Shown in pieces: positions 19,775 to 27,498 of a stretch of 48,967 nucleotides of DNA. This DNA comes from Deltaproteobacteria bacterium (lineage in GTDB: Bacteria > Myxococcota_A > Polyangia > HGW-17 > SLPX01), in the NCBI GenBank assembly GCA_021162935.1, contig JAGGXR010000043.1:1-48967 (forward strand), read 5' to 3'. Under the pieces are notes generated by a model that saw only the letters and a list, made by a program, of their open reading frames with translations, did no database searches and was not told the origin of the DNA. Every line of letters starts with the position of its first letter. Position 1 is the stretch's first letter. A program made the position numbers and the translations under genes.

Positions 19775-20901
19775 ACAGGCCTCCTTTCCAACACCCGCAA
19801 CTTAGCGCTCCGACTCCTCGAGTTTGCCGCCTCTTCCTGGCCAGATGGCCGGACCGCCTTGCGGGTCACCAAGCGAAATTCGCCCTGCCCCAGTTGGTCC
19901 GCCGTCACCGGCAGGTCCGGCGGAACCTCGGCCGCCGGGTCGGCCAGCGACCGAAACGCCTGCTTGACCTTGCGGTCTTCGAGCGAATGAAACGAAATCA
20001 CCGCCAGCCGACCACCAGGGGCCAACCACGAGGGTGCTCGCTCCAGAATTCGATCGAGTTCGCTCAATTCGTCGTTGACCGCGATCCGCAGCGCCATGAA
20101 CACCTTGGTGGCCACGTGCACCCGCGCCTTGGCTGTCCGGGCCGGCCCCGCCGCCCGCTCGATCACCGCGGCCAGGTCCCGAGCCGATCCGAGACTCCCA
20201 GCATTCACTGCAGCCTTGATGGCCGACGCATAGCGCCGAGCCAACGGCTCCTCACCGAACCGACGCAGCACGTCGGCTAGCTCCGCCTCGGTCCATCGTT
20301 CCAAGAGGTCAAGGCCAGAACGACCCCGCCCCTGGTCCATCCGCATGTCGATCCGGCCCGAATCGAAGGAAAAGCCCCGTCGGTCCCTGTCCATCTGGAA
20401 ACTCGAAGGTCCCAGATCCGCCAGCACCCCATCCACATGCTTCCAGCCCAGGTCGAAGAGCACCTGGCCCGCCTGACTTGCCCGACAATGGACGAGATGC
20501 ACCCGGTCCCCAAAGGAGGCCAGCCGCATCCGGGCCAACTCGATCGCCTCGGCGTCCCGGTCCAGGCCGAGCAGTTCGGCTCCAGGTCCGCCCGCCTCCA
20601 ACAGGGCCTGGGCATGGCCGCCCATCCCTAGGGTCAGATCCAGATATCGCGCGCCTGGACGCCCGAGCAGGCGCACCACGTCCGCCAGCAGCACGGGCTC
20701 ATGGAGACGCGCCGCCTCGTCGGCCCCGCCAGGACCGATGAACCCGATATCGACGCGGTCGGCATCGCCAAAGCCAGGCGCTTCGTGACCAGCGCCCTGA
20801 CGACCAGCACCGTCGTGACCACCGTCACCAGACCCAGCGCCCTCACGGCCGGCCATCATGGCGGCCAAACCGCGTTCAATATGTGAAGACATCCGGCTCA
20901 T
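19771..20901 (-). CDS. rsmH: 16S rRNA (cytosine-1402 N4)-methyltransferase RsmH
   Basis: A 376-residue SAM-dependent methyltransferase for C1402 of 16S rRNA. The family core begins at LHEPVLLADVV and contains LDLTLGMGGHAQALLE (SAM loop), GLDRDAEAIELA, ADLGPSSFQMD, RGFSFDSGRIDMRMD and the C-terminal AVISFHSLEDRKVKQAF. Before the core lies an unusual ~65-residue Gly/Asp/His-rich extension (GREGAGSGDGGHDGAGRQGA). ATG 20901 is chosen because it forms an ATGA overlap with a short upstream frame. TTG 20913 and ATG 20892 are alternatives. It heads the dcw cluster; mraZ is absent. Confidence 0.95.
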   Translation of the reverse strand: MSRMSSHIERGLAAMMAGREGAGSGDGGHDGAGRQGAGHEAPGFGDADRVDIGFIGPGGADEAARLHEPVLLADVVRLLGRPGARYLDLTLGMGGHAQALLEAGGPGAELLGLDRDAEAIELARMRLASFGDRVHLVHCRASQAGQVLFDLGWKHVDGVLADLGPSSFQMDRDRRGFSFDSGRIDMRMDQGRGRSGLDLLERWTEAELADVLRRFGEEPLARRYASAIKAAVNAGSLGSARDLAAVIERAAGPARTAKARVHVATKVFMALRIAVNDELSELDRILERAPSWLAPGGRLAVISFHSLEDRKVKQAFRSLADPAAEVPPDLPVTADQLGQGEFRLVTRKAVRPSGQEEAANSRSRSAKLRVLERRPV

Positions 20902-21080
20902 CCGTTCATCCAATCAGAACATGCACAAGACTCTTGCTGTCCTCCAAATGCTGGCACGTTCCCAAAAGCGCTGAAAAAACTCGCCTTTTCATCATCGAAA
21001 CGGTCCGTTGTGCCACCAACCAAGCCTGACGATCCCGCACCTGCCACTTCTTCCCACCCTACGTCTATACGATGATTCAT
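20898..21080 (-). CDS. Possible 60-codon leader ORF overlapping rsmH
   Basis: It runs ATG 21080 to TGA 20898, the stop overlapping the rsmH ATG as ATGA like the other junctions of the operon. AGGGG precedes the ATG. The translation (starts MNHRIDVGWEEVAG) matches no family I know, and its third-codon positions are much less GC-rich than those of the neighbouring genes. It could be a coupling leader peptide or chance. Confidence 0.25.
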   Translation of the reverse strand: MNHRIDVGWEEVAGAGSSGLVGGTTDRFDDEKASFFSAFGNVPAFGGQQESCACSDWMNG

Positions 21081-21283
21081 GGGGCCCCTGATCTGTCAAG
21101 TTTTCGCCCCGCCGGATTTTCACAAAAACCATGTAATTTCAAGTAGTCAGCAACACTACACAAACATATATACACCTACACATATTATCCTGCTCAGCAG
21201 CACAGAATCGGGACAAAACTCAAACCATAGGCCGGAGGGACGGACCGACTCGTCAGTGACGGATGAACGTCAAGCGGACAGGT
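20902..21283. other. AT-rich region upstream of the dcw cluster
   Basis: Clearly more AT-rich than its surroundings, with a GT/TA-rich minus-strand tract near 21140-21190. On the minus strand it contains a perfect -35 TTGACA (about 21099-21094) and a separate TAATAT (21187-21182), but no correctly spaced pair, so the dcw promoter is only inferred to be here. Confidence 0.4.
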
Positions 21284-21601
21284 TCAGTGATCGACGAAGG
21301 CGGTCACTGAGCTGAACAAAACCCGGCCACCACGCCGAGATAGACACATCAACTCGCGGGCCAGGATTCGCTCGAAGTTCTCCTTCGGGAAAACAAAGCT
21401 CCCCCATTCACCAATTTTGCGATCCTCGTGTCGCCCAAAAAACTGGGCATAGCAGTAGGTACAGCCAAACGTACAACCCACGTATGGGTTGATGGTCCAG
21501 TCCATGCTCGGCACGTGCGACGCATTCATGATCGTGCGCACACGAACCCCAGCACTCGTCTGATTCGGAAACAGGTCCATCTGGCGTTCAAACTTCGACA
21601 T
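21284..21601 (-). pseudogene. Truncated radical SAM protein (spore photoproduct lyase-like family)
   Basis: ATG 21601 with GGAG seven bases upstream opens a 105-codon frame. It encodes NPYVGCTFGCTYCYAQF, the CX3CX2C cluster-binding site of radical SAM enzymes, followed by GRVLFSSVT, where related proteins continue with the rest of the TIM barrel. Here it stops after VTAFVDH. Such enzymes are usually near 300 residues, so about two thirds is missing, and the following 380 bases show no continuation in any minus-strand frame. The partial barrel is unlikely to be active. The break lies just upstream of the dcw promoter region. Confidence 0.75.
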
Positions 21602-21753
21602 CGGACGGCTCCAGAAACCCACGGCACAACAACCTCCATGCCACGCATTTGTGCACAATGCCACGCTTTCCGATAGGGTTCCCTTTCCCCCCACACGGCA
21701 GCATGCGCCCGATACGCAGCAGGTTTCCCCCAACACGCCACAGCATGCTCACA

Positions 21754-22284
21754 TCAAAACCACTCGTTGAAGTCCTCGATCTGGGTGGCGCGCAGCCGGT
21801 CGCGGTCTGGACGCTGAAACCAGGCGAGTTCCTCGCCCCCTCCCGGGGCAAAGACGGCGGCACTGCGGCAGGCAATTCCTGGATACGCATGGTCCCATGC
21901 GCGCTGTCCGATGGGCTGACACCTGGCATGGCCCACGTCTTTGTTGTGCTCGTCTTTGGGATACGTTGCAGGCAATCCGGCAGCCATGCAGCCTTCATCG
22001 GTGACCACATCGACGTACTCGTCGTAGGCGACCTCGGTCGAGACCAGGACAGGACCTGGGTCCAGGTCACCAAACGTCCATGGGGCACCGTCGAAGCTGC
22101 GCTGCACCTGCGCACGAGCCACCTCCACGGTCGCGTTCAGGTAGACCACGGGAAACGAACCGCGGGCGTTCCATCGACCGCCGCGGCGCATGGAAAAGCT
22201 GCCGTCGAGCGGGTCTGCCCAGTCAGAGTCCGCGACGCGATAGAAGAGGCCTCCCCGCCGTATCGTCCGCATGACGACCTTCAT
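21754..22284 (-). CDS. RES-domain protein, probable NAD-degrading toxin
   Basis: A 176-residue protein covering a RES domain: LFYRVADSDW, RRGGRWNARGSFPVVYLNAT, EVARAQVQ and GIACRSAAVFAPG carry the Arg, Glu and Ser positions that name the family. Characterised RES toxins degrade NAD+ and stop growth, so the same is inferred here. The ATG at 22284 overlaps the stop of the upstream regulator gene as ATGA, the normal antitoxin-first arrangement. The final residues (IEDFNEWF) resemble the end of other RES proteins. Confidence 0.88.
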   Translation of the reverse strand: MKVVMRTIRRGGLFYRVADSDWADPLDGSFSMRRGGRWNARGSFPVVYLNATVEVARAQVQRSFDGAPWTFGDLDPGPVLVSTEVAYDEYVDVVTDEGCMAAGLPATYPKDEHNKDVGHARCQPIGQRAWDHAYPGIACRSAAVFAPGGGEELAWFQRPDRDRLRATQIEDFNEWF

Positions 22285-23084
22285 GCGGTCGCACTCCAGT
22301 CGAACGACGCGCGGATCCGATCCAACACGGCATCATGACGATCATCCGATATCATCTCGACGATACTCTTGCCGGCGAACCAGCCCGCTGGCTTACGCAC
22401 GATCCCGGGAATTCGATCGGGCTTCAGATTGCGCAGGAGGACCTCGGCGATTTGAAGCGTCGTCACAACCTTCGCGCGGCGATCGCCTGGCACATTCCCA
22501 GTGCGAAGCCACTTTTGAACGGCCTGACGCGTGATCCCAAAAAGCCGTGCCAGCTCAGTGTCGTTCAAATCGAATACCTCGGCGATGATGTGGAGCGGCG
22601 TCTGACGACGGGCGGTCCGCAGTTCTCTGACCACGTAGCGACGAAACCGCTCGAAACGAACGGCATCCACTTCTTCGAGCGAGAACACGAACCCGTCCCT
22701 GCTCGCCAAGGTGGGCGTCAGCCCATGCACTTCCTGCAGATACGGAGGCTCGACAGCCCGACGGATTCGTTCCACGAGAGCAACCGCCACCCCAGCGCCC
22801 GGCCCGAACCGTTGGACCCAATTGCTCACCAGAAGATTGGGTGCCTCTGTCAAAGCAATGCTTGCTGCAAGGCGGCTCGTCCGCGCACCGAAGGACTCGA
22901 TCATGCGATTGAGCAAAGACTCATAGGCCCGTGCATACGATCGGCTGGCCCGCGGCCTGCCACGGAGCGCATCCTTGGCAACCAGATCGATCGTGTCGAG
23001 TTCGGCGGAACAGAGGTCCTGACATGTCGAAATGATATCGGAGGGCTCTCCGGACATCAGAACCGTGATTGCGTCAGGCAGCAT
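22281..23084 (-). CDS. Xre/MbcA/ParS-like antitoxin with a long N-terminal extension
   Basis: A 267-residue partner of the RES protein. A helix-turn-helix lies near residues 172-195 (DTELARLFGITRQAVQKWL). The C-terminal ~45 residues (RKPAGWFAGKSIVEMI onward to DRIRASFDW) resemble the toxin-binding domain of MbcA/ParS antitoxins. Ordinary family members are about 120-170 residues. Here the first ~165 residues form an additional helical region I do not recognise. The start at ATG 23084 is fixed by GGGAGG five bases upstream. That site is part of a tandem repeat. Expected autorepressor of the operon. The function follows from pairing and order, not from an identified whole-length homologue. Confidence 0.75.
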   Translation of the reverse strand: MLPDAITVLMSGEPSDIISTCQDLCSAELDTIDLVAKDALRGRPRASRSYARAYESLLNRMIESFGARTSRLAASIALTEAPNLLVSNWVQRFGPGAGVAVALVERIRRAVEPPYLQEVHGLTPTLASRDGFVFSLEEVDAVRFERFRRYVVRELRTARRQTPLHIIAEVFDLNDTELARLFGITRQAVQKWLRTGNVPGDRRAKVVTTLQIAEVLLRNLKPDRIPGIVRKPAGWFAGKSIVEMISDDRHDAVLDRIRASFDWSATA

Positions 23085-23126
23085 GGCGACCTCCCATCGA
23101 GGCGACCTCCCATCGAGGCGACCTCC
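23085..23126 (-). repeat. 16-bp tandem repeat (2.6 copies) multiplying the antitoxin ribosome binding site
   Basis: Units at 23085-23100 and 23101-23116 and a partial at 23117-23126. Read on the minus strand each contains GGAGGTCGCC, so three Shine-Dalgarno copies stand in a row directly before the ATG. The full units also carry an ATG between copies. Confidence 0.95.
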
Positions 23127-23142
23127 TGGCTCGTTCATTTCA

Positions 23143-23171
23143 AGAATAGCGCAACCAAAAGGCAACCGCAA
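23143..23171 (-). promoter_or_regulatory. Likely promoter of the RES toxin-antitoxin operon
   Basis: Minus strand TTGCGG (23171-23166), 17-base spacer, TATTCT (23148-23143). The -35 box and spacer lie inside the 17-bp direct repeats, as expected for a promoter repressed by its own antitoxin. Confidence 0.55.
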
Positions 23172-23214
23172 CCAAAAAGCAACCCAACGGCGCAACCGCA
23201 ACCAGAAGGCAATC
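23151..23214. repeat. Three 17-bp direct repeats, likely antitoxin operators
   Basis: Consensus GCAACCARAARGCAAYC at 23151-23167, 23168-23184 and 23198-23214. The half-motif GCAACC occurs seven times between 23151 and 23234, within each unit spaced 11 bases, about one helical turn. Confidence 0.85.
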
Positions 23215-23311
23215 AGTCAAGAAACGGTGCAACCCGGGGCAAAGCCGTGATCACCAACGAATTGGAGCCTCATCAGCAATCAAGGAACCCCGGCCCACCC
23301 TATGGGTCACC

Positions 23312-23416
23312 CTAAAATTTCATCACCATTACAATGGGAATGGAAAAGGCAACGACACCCCAAACGAGGATGAGCAGACCCGAGATGAGCAGGAGTGAAA
23401 GCTCGACCAGATACAT
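23312..23416 (-). CDS. Possible 34-residue membrane peptide
   Basis: ATG 23416 to TAG 23312. Nearly the whole product is one hydrophobic helix (LVELSLLLISGLLILVWGVV). It lies 48 bases after the stop of the 700-residue lipoprotein gene on the same strand. No convincing ribosome binding site was seen. It could be a small membrane protein or a fragment of a lost one. Confidence 0.3.
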   Translation of the reverse strand: MYLVELSLLLISGLLILVWGVVAFSIPIVMVMKF

Positions 23417-23464
23417 GAGACCGAGCTTGAGGATACTCTTTCGCGACTATTGGCAACCGCCCGG

Positions 23465-25567
23465 CTACTGGCAGCTTCCCAGGTTCCTCCAGGCCAACAC
23501 GAGGTTGCGACCCGACGTGATGTATCCATAGCGCCGTCCGAGCCAGTAGGCTTCTGTCAGGTCGAGGCCTGGGGACTGTTCCTGGCCTTGAACCGAGTAC
23601 TGCACGCCGATCTCGAATGGATTGCGCTGCCACAAAAAGTCGGTCCAGGGCCGGTACCGCATGGGCAGGGCGTCGCGAGCCTGGGCCTGGGCGCAGCCAT
23701 CCGACAACTGGCACTCGCCTGGCGCGCCGGTGCATTCGGATGTGATAGGCTTGCCGGGAATGCGCACCCCGAACACCTTGAATCCGTCCTCGCAAAAGGC
23801 GCGCTCGTCCTCGGTGGGACAGATCGGTTCATTGCCATCGGGGAGGTGGGCCAGGAGCCACTGACGGTCGATGTCATAGGTACGACGCGGGTCGTCGAGC
23901 ACACCGCCATTGCCACCCAAGGTCTCGACCGCCCGGATGGCCTCGGCAACGGCCTGGGCCTTGGCGGTGGCGATGTCGTCGGGCACCGTACCGGCATACA
24001 TGAAGTCGAACTTGGCGTTGTCCAGGTTATACATATCCTTCTGTTCCAGCTCCACGTCCATGACCTTGGCCAATTCGGTCCGCAACGGGCTGTCGTCGAG
24101 GAGTTCGAGCAAGCTCCAAAAAGGACTGAACGTGATGTGCGACCCGTAGAAAGAACGACACCAACGGGGCGTGCGCAGGGAACTCATGAGATTGGCCACT
24201 TGGAGGGCATGCAGGTTCCCGATGAGCTCGTCGTAGAGGAATTTTCGATACACCTCACGACCAGTGAAGTAATAGGCCATGGCCGCCAGATGGATCATGT
24301 GCATGGCGTCGCCGCCCCGGACGGACACCACGTAAATATGGTCGATGCTTTCCGGTGTGGTCTCCTTGTCGCCTTGAAGGTCCTTCGCCAGAGTCAGAAG
24401 GTCCAAGATAAAATCGTCCGACGTGGCGTCCAGTACCCGATAGGGTTTGAGCGCCGGTGCATCGGGGCAACTCCGATCGAACGTATCTTCGTTCGTCGAA
24501 TTGATGCTTCGGTTGGCGTAGGCCACCACCGTATCGAGCGTGCTCAGGTCCATATCTCCCGGGTCGAGTCGAAGGAGCCCGCGGGAAAAGAAGTCTCGAA
24601 CCGCGTCGAGCGCCTCCTGATTCTGCTGCAAATTTCGAATCTCAATGCGGCCAAGCCGGTTCAGGTAGCAGGTCATCTCGTGTGTGATCCGGTCCTTGGT
24701 ATCCTGGTCCTCGTCCCTGAGCAGGCCGAATACGAGGGGAAAGGCGGTCATGGGGCCCGAATACTGGTCGATGGACGGGTGGCCATGCCAATAAGGCGTG
24801 CCGTCCCAGGTTTTTCCCTGACCATCGATGATGCCGTCTCGATAGACATCGGGCAGGCCCGGCGCATTGACCGGATCGAAATAATGGTCGTTGTCATCGA
24901 AAAAGTCGGCGTTGTATCGGACGATGTGCTCGTCCGTCTTGGGCGCCCCCGGCGCCACGATCAACCCATGGTACCTGGCCACATACCCTGGAATCCCGGT
25001 CACATCGAACAGGATCAGAAGCTGCTTCGTCTTGGTCACCATACGCTCGTAGTCCGCCTCGGTCCCGGTCACCAGATAACGAAGCGCATAGGCGTTCAAA
25101 GCCGCGCCGGTCCAGATGGCCGAGTCGCCCACGCCATCATAGGCGGCGAAGTGGTCCAAGGCCCCCCACTCGGCCTCGGGCGTTCCAGCGGGCGTAGGAC
25201 CGGTAAAGACCCGATTGGCGGTCTGGCCGTCGGGCTGGTGATACCGATCGTACCAGCGCTCGAAGAGAAACACACGACGCACGAGCGGGTCGATCGTAGA
25301 GGGAAACTTGTGCGCCTTCACATCGTACAGGTCGCATTCGCTCAGCACACCGTTTCTGCACTGCTCGTCCAGAAACACGGCGCAGCTCTCCATGTCCGTG
25401 CCGGCCAATGGGTCTGTGGGTGTCGCCCCGCCCGGATCGTGCACCAGCAAGGCAGGAACCGGATCACCACGAGTGCTCCCACAAGCCCCAAGCGCCAAGA
25501 CGCCAAGGATTGCCATGAACAGGCCTCCGGCCAGCGGCGCCGTCCGACCGCACGCTGACGCATGCAT
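23465..25567 (-). CDS. Secreted lipoprotein, 700 residues, function unknown (possible alpha/alpha-barrel fold)
   Basis: I do not recognise a named family. The chosen ATG 25567 has AGGGGAGGGG nine bases upstream and gives a signal peptide ending in LALGAC (lipidated Cys 29). The mature part is acidic and helical with Trp/Tyr/Asp-rich segments such as DSAIWTGAALNAYALRYL, GHPSIDQYSGPMTA, GDAMHMIHLAAMAYYFTG and GSHITFSPFWSLLELL. Such segments recall the repeated helical hairpins of (alpha/alpha)6-barrel glycosidase-like proteins, so a carbohydrate-active or binding role is possible but unproven. A C-terminal Cys-containing region (CPTEDERAFCEDGFKVFG onward) may carry disulfides. It follows the TldD-like pair on the same strand after 140 bases. 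Confidence 0.75.
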   Translation of the reverse strand: MHASACGRTAPLAGGLFMAILGVLALGACGSTRGDPVPALLVHDPGGATPTDPLAGTDMESCAVFLDEQCRNGVLSECDLYDVKAHKFPSTIDPLVRRVFLFERWYDRYHQPDGQTANRVFTGPTPAGTPEAEWGALDHFAAYDGVGDSAIWTGAALNAYALRYLVTGTEADYERMVTKTKQLLILFDVTGIPGYVARYHGLIVAPGAPKTDEHIVRYNADFFDDNDHYFDPVNAPGLPDVYRDGIIDGQGKTWDGTPYWHGHPSIDQYSGPMTAFPLVFGLLRDEDQDTKDRITHEMTCYLNRLGRIEIRNLQQNQEALDAVRDFFSRGLLRLDPGDMDLSTLDTVVAYANRSINSTNEDTFDRSCPDAPALKPYRVLDATSDDFILDLLTLAKDLQGDKETTPESIDHIYVVSVRGGDAMHMIHLAAMAYYFTGREVYRKFLYDELIGNLHALQVANLMSSLRTPRWCRSFYGSHITFSPFWSLLELLDDSPLRTELAKVMDVELEQKDMYNLDNAKFDFMYAGTVPDDIATAKAQAVAEAIRAVETLGGNGGVLDDPRRTYDIDRQWLLAHLPDGNEPICPTEDERAFCEDGFKVFGVRIPGKPITSECTGAPGECQLSDGCAQAQARDALPMRYRPWTDFLWQRNPFEIGVQYSVQGQEQSPGLDLTEAYWLGRRYGYITSGRNLVLAWRNLGSCQ

Positions 25568-25707
25568 CCAACGAGCCCCTCCCCTGTCTGCAACACGATG
25601 TCCCTTCACGATTCCACGTCCCCTTTTCCTCGTCTCGTTCTGCTTCCCTATCGTACCAGCAATTTCCCATCGTACCGTCGACGCGCATGGCCCCGTGCGC
25701 CCAGCCC

Positions 25708-27498
25708 TCAATGAACGAGCGTCAAAGGAGATGGCAGCATGGGCAGTCGAGTCGGATGATCCGTTCGAGGCGTCACACTCGCCCGAGGCAGTACGAAATT
25801 GCGGCACCGGATACTGATGCCGCGGCCCATTCCCAACCACACGTTATGAACCTGCTCCGGCCCACCGAACAGGACGATGTCCTTGAGGTCAGCCGCCTGA
25901 ATCGGATCCAACCGCACGCCACGAACCAAGGTCCGTTTCCCATTGAGGTCCACCCGATACACGAGTTGGGGGCTTGGCAGCGTCACCATCTGCCCCCGGG
26001 ACCGACCAATCCCAAAAAGACTCGGACGTCGAACACGAGTCACCACGTAGCCGTGGTCCAGGCCGGCATGACGGACAGCGGCCAGGTATCGTCGCATCAG
26101 GCCCGACCGAGACAACGACCTTCGCACCCGAACCACCAGATTCGTGGGTGCCGCCACAATCGACAACGACCTCGTCAGCGCCCGACCATGGCCGTTCGAC
26201 CGTTTCACGTCCACCGAAGGACGCCGACTCGACAGGAAGGTCATGAGCCTACCTGCCTTGACCAGGACCACACGCTTCGACACAATTCCTTCGTCGTCGA
26301 GCGTCTGGTGTCCGGCAAGCATTTTGCCCTTGTAGCGACTCAGACCCGGGTCGTCGATCACGGACACCGAGCGCGCTAGAATGGGGCGACCGAGCATCTT
26401 TTCGAACAGGGATCGGCGATTCCAGGTCACGGGCGGCGGATTGGACGAAAGATGCACACCGAGCACACCAAGAAGCGTCATCCCTGCTCCCTGATCCTCG
26501 AACAGGACCGGGCCCGTGTAGTTCTCCTTCACCTTCGGAGCTACGGCGAGCCGTTCGACGAGTTCGGCCAGACGTTTGGCGCGTTCCACCGCCTTGCTCC
26601 GGTCCAAGACCTGACCAGGGACCAGGCGCTGATCATCGGACATCCCAACGTTCCTTCCGTCTGTCGCCTGCGTCAACGCTCTCAACTTGAGATGCCCCTC
26701 CCGGCCGACTCGGCCGAGCCGCACACCCTCGCTCGTGCGCGTCAGTTGCTCGGTCTTGATCACGTACAACGAAACCGAGGACTGCTGGATCTTGGGATGA
26801 GACCGAAACACGGCCGAAGCGGCGAGCACGGCGGCTTTGCCCCCTTGCACCGCAAAAGGACCAATCGCGCCCGACACTGACTGGGAACGCCCCTTCTCCT
26901 TGGTCCAGTCCGCCGTTTTCTGAGCACCTGGATGGTTACGCAGATACGCCTGCTTGGCGGCGTAGTACCCAATCGCCCGGCGATACGCGCTGTCGAAGGC
27001 CAGATGAAGCCCGCGACGAATGGCCAATCCATTGACCTCGAAGGGCACGGCCCGCACTGACAGAGCAGGTCCAAAATGTCCATAGTAATTGGTGTTGTCC
27101 CGGTCCATGCTCCCAACCCGGACCGCCGAGTACACCCTGGCCATTCGCCTCGTCTTGTCCGGACTCATCAAATGGCCCAGGGTCGCATAGAGTCCCCAAA
27201 TCGTGTTTCGCACCCAGGCAACCGCCAAAAAATACGGGGCCGGCTCGCCGGCAATCCGCAGCCCCCTCACGTTGCGCGTCAACTCCTGACGCAAGGCGCC
27301 GTCCACCCGAGGATCGATGGCCGAATGGCCAGCCGTACGGATCATCCTGGGATGGCGCCCAACCATCGCAGGCACCCGACGAGCCATGGCCCGACCCATT
27401 CCATTTGCATGCCGGCGACTCCTGGTTTTGGGCCTGGCCGACGCCTCCATCGTCCATGTGAGACAAACGGCAAGTAGGACCGTTGTGACCATTTTCAT
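25708..27498 (-). CDS. Exported TldE/PmbA-like protein lacking the zinc motif
   Basis: A 596-residue paralogue of the gene just upstream. A Sec signal peptide (MKMVTTVLLAVCLTWTMEASA) is visible. The two proteins share PAPYF near residue 85-90, the N-terminal domain layout and RSNGHGR with the following NLVV. Where the neighbour has HEVFGH, this protein reads LGVLGV (residues 343-348), and the C-terminal zinc-binding Cys is not in place. This mirrors bacterial TldD/TldE, where only TldD is catalytic and TldE is a structural partner. ATG 27498 follows GGGAGG and overlaps the upstream stop as ATGA, so the pair is made in step. Classic TldD/TldE are cytosolic, so export is unusual. Confidence 0.8.
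   Translation of the reverse strand: MKMVTTVLLAVCLTWTMEASARPKTRSRRHANGMGRAMARRVPAMVGRHPRMIRTAGHSAIDPRVDGALRQELTRNVRGLRIAGEPAPYFLAVAWVRNTIWGLYATLGHLMSPDKTRRMARVYSAVRVGSMDRDNTNYYGHFGPALSVRAVPFEVNGLAIRRGLHLAFDSAYRRAIGYYAAKQAYLRNHPGAQKTADWTKEKGRSQSVSGAIGPFAVQGGKAAVLAASAVFRSHPKIQQSSVSLYVIKTEQLTRTSEGVRLGRVGREGHLKLRALTQATDGRNVGMSDDQRLVPGQVLDRSKAVERAKRLAELVERLAVAPKVKENYTGPVLFEDQGAGMTLLGVLGVHLSSNPPPVTWNRRSLFEKMLGRPILARSVSVIDDPGLSRYKGKMLAGHQTLDDEGIVSKRVVLVKAGRLMTFLSSRRPSVDVKRSNGHGRALTRSLSIVAAPTNLVVRVRRSLSRSGLMRRYLAAVRHAGLDHGYVVTRVRRPSLFGIGRSRGQMVTLPSPQLVYRVDLNGKRTLVRGVRLDPIQAADLKDIVLFGGPEQVHNVWLGMGRGISIRCRNFVLPRASVTPRTDHPTRLPMLPSPLTLVH

Noticed and set aside
21094-21187. TTGACA and TAATAT as a dcw promoter
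   Set aside because: Both hexamers exist on the minus strand, but TAATAT lies upstream of TTGACA and no properly spaced partner was found for either.
21734-22115. Other-frame ORF beside the RES gene and an upstream extension of the radical SAM remnant
   Set aside because: The residues upstream of the radical SAM start (Cys/Gly-rich) have no ribosome binding site and no resemblance to the family; the overlapping frame is a shadow of the RES gene.
23450-25558. 700-codon plus-strand open frame opposite the unknown lipoprotein
   Set aside because: The minus-strand frame has a signal peptide, lipobox and ribosome binding site; the plus-strand frame has none and its composition is that of a mirror frame.
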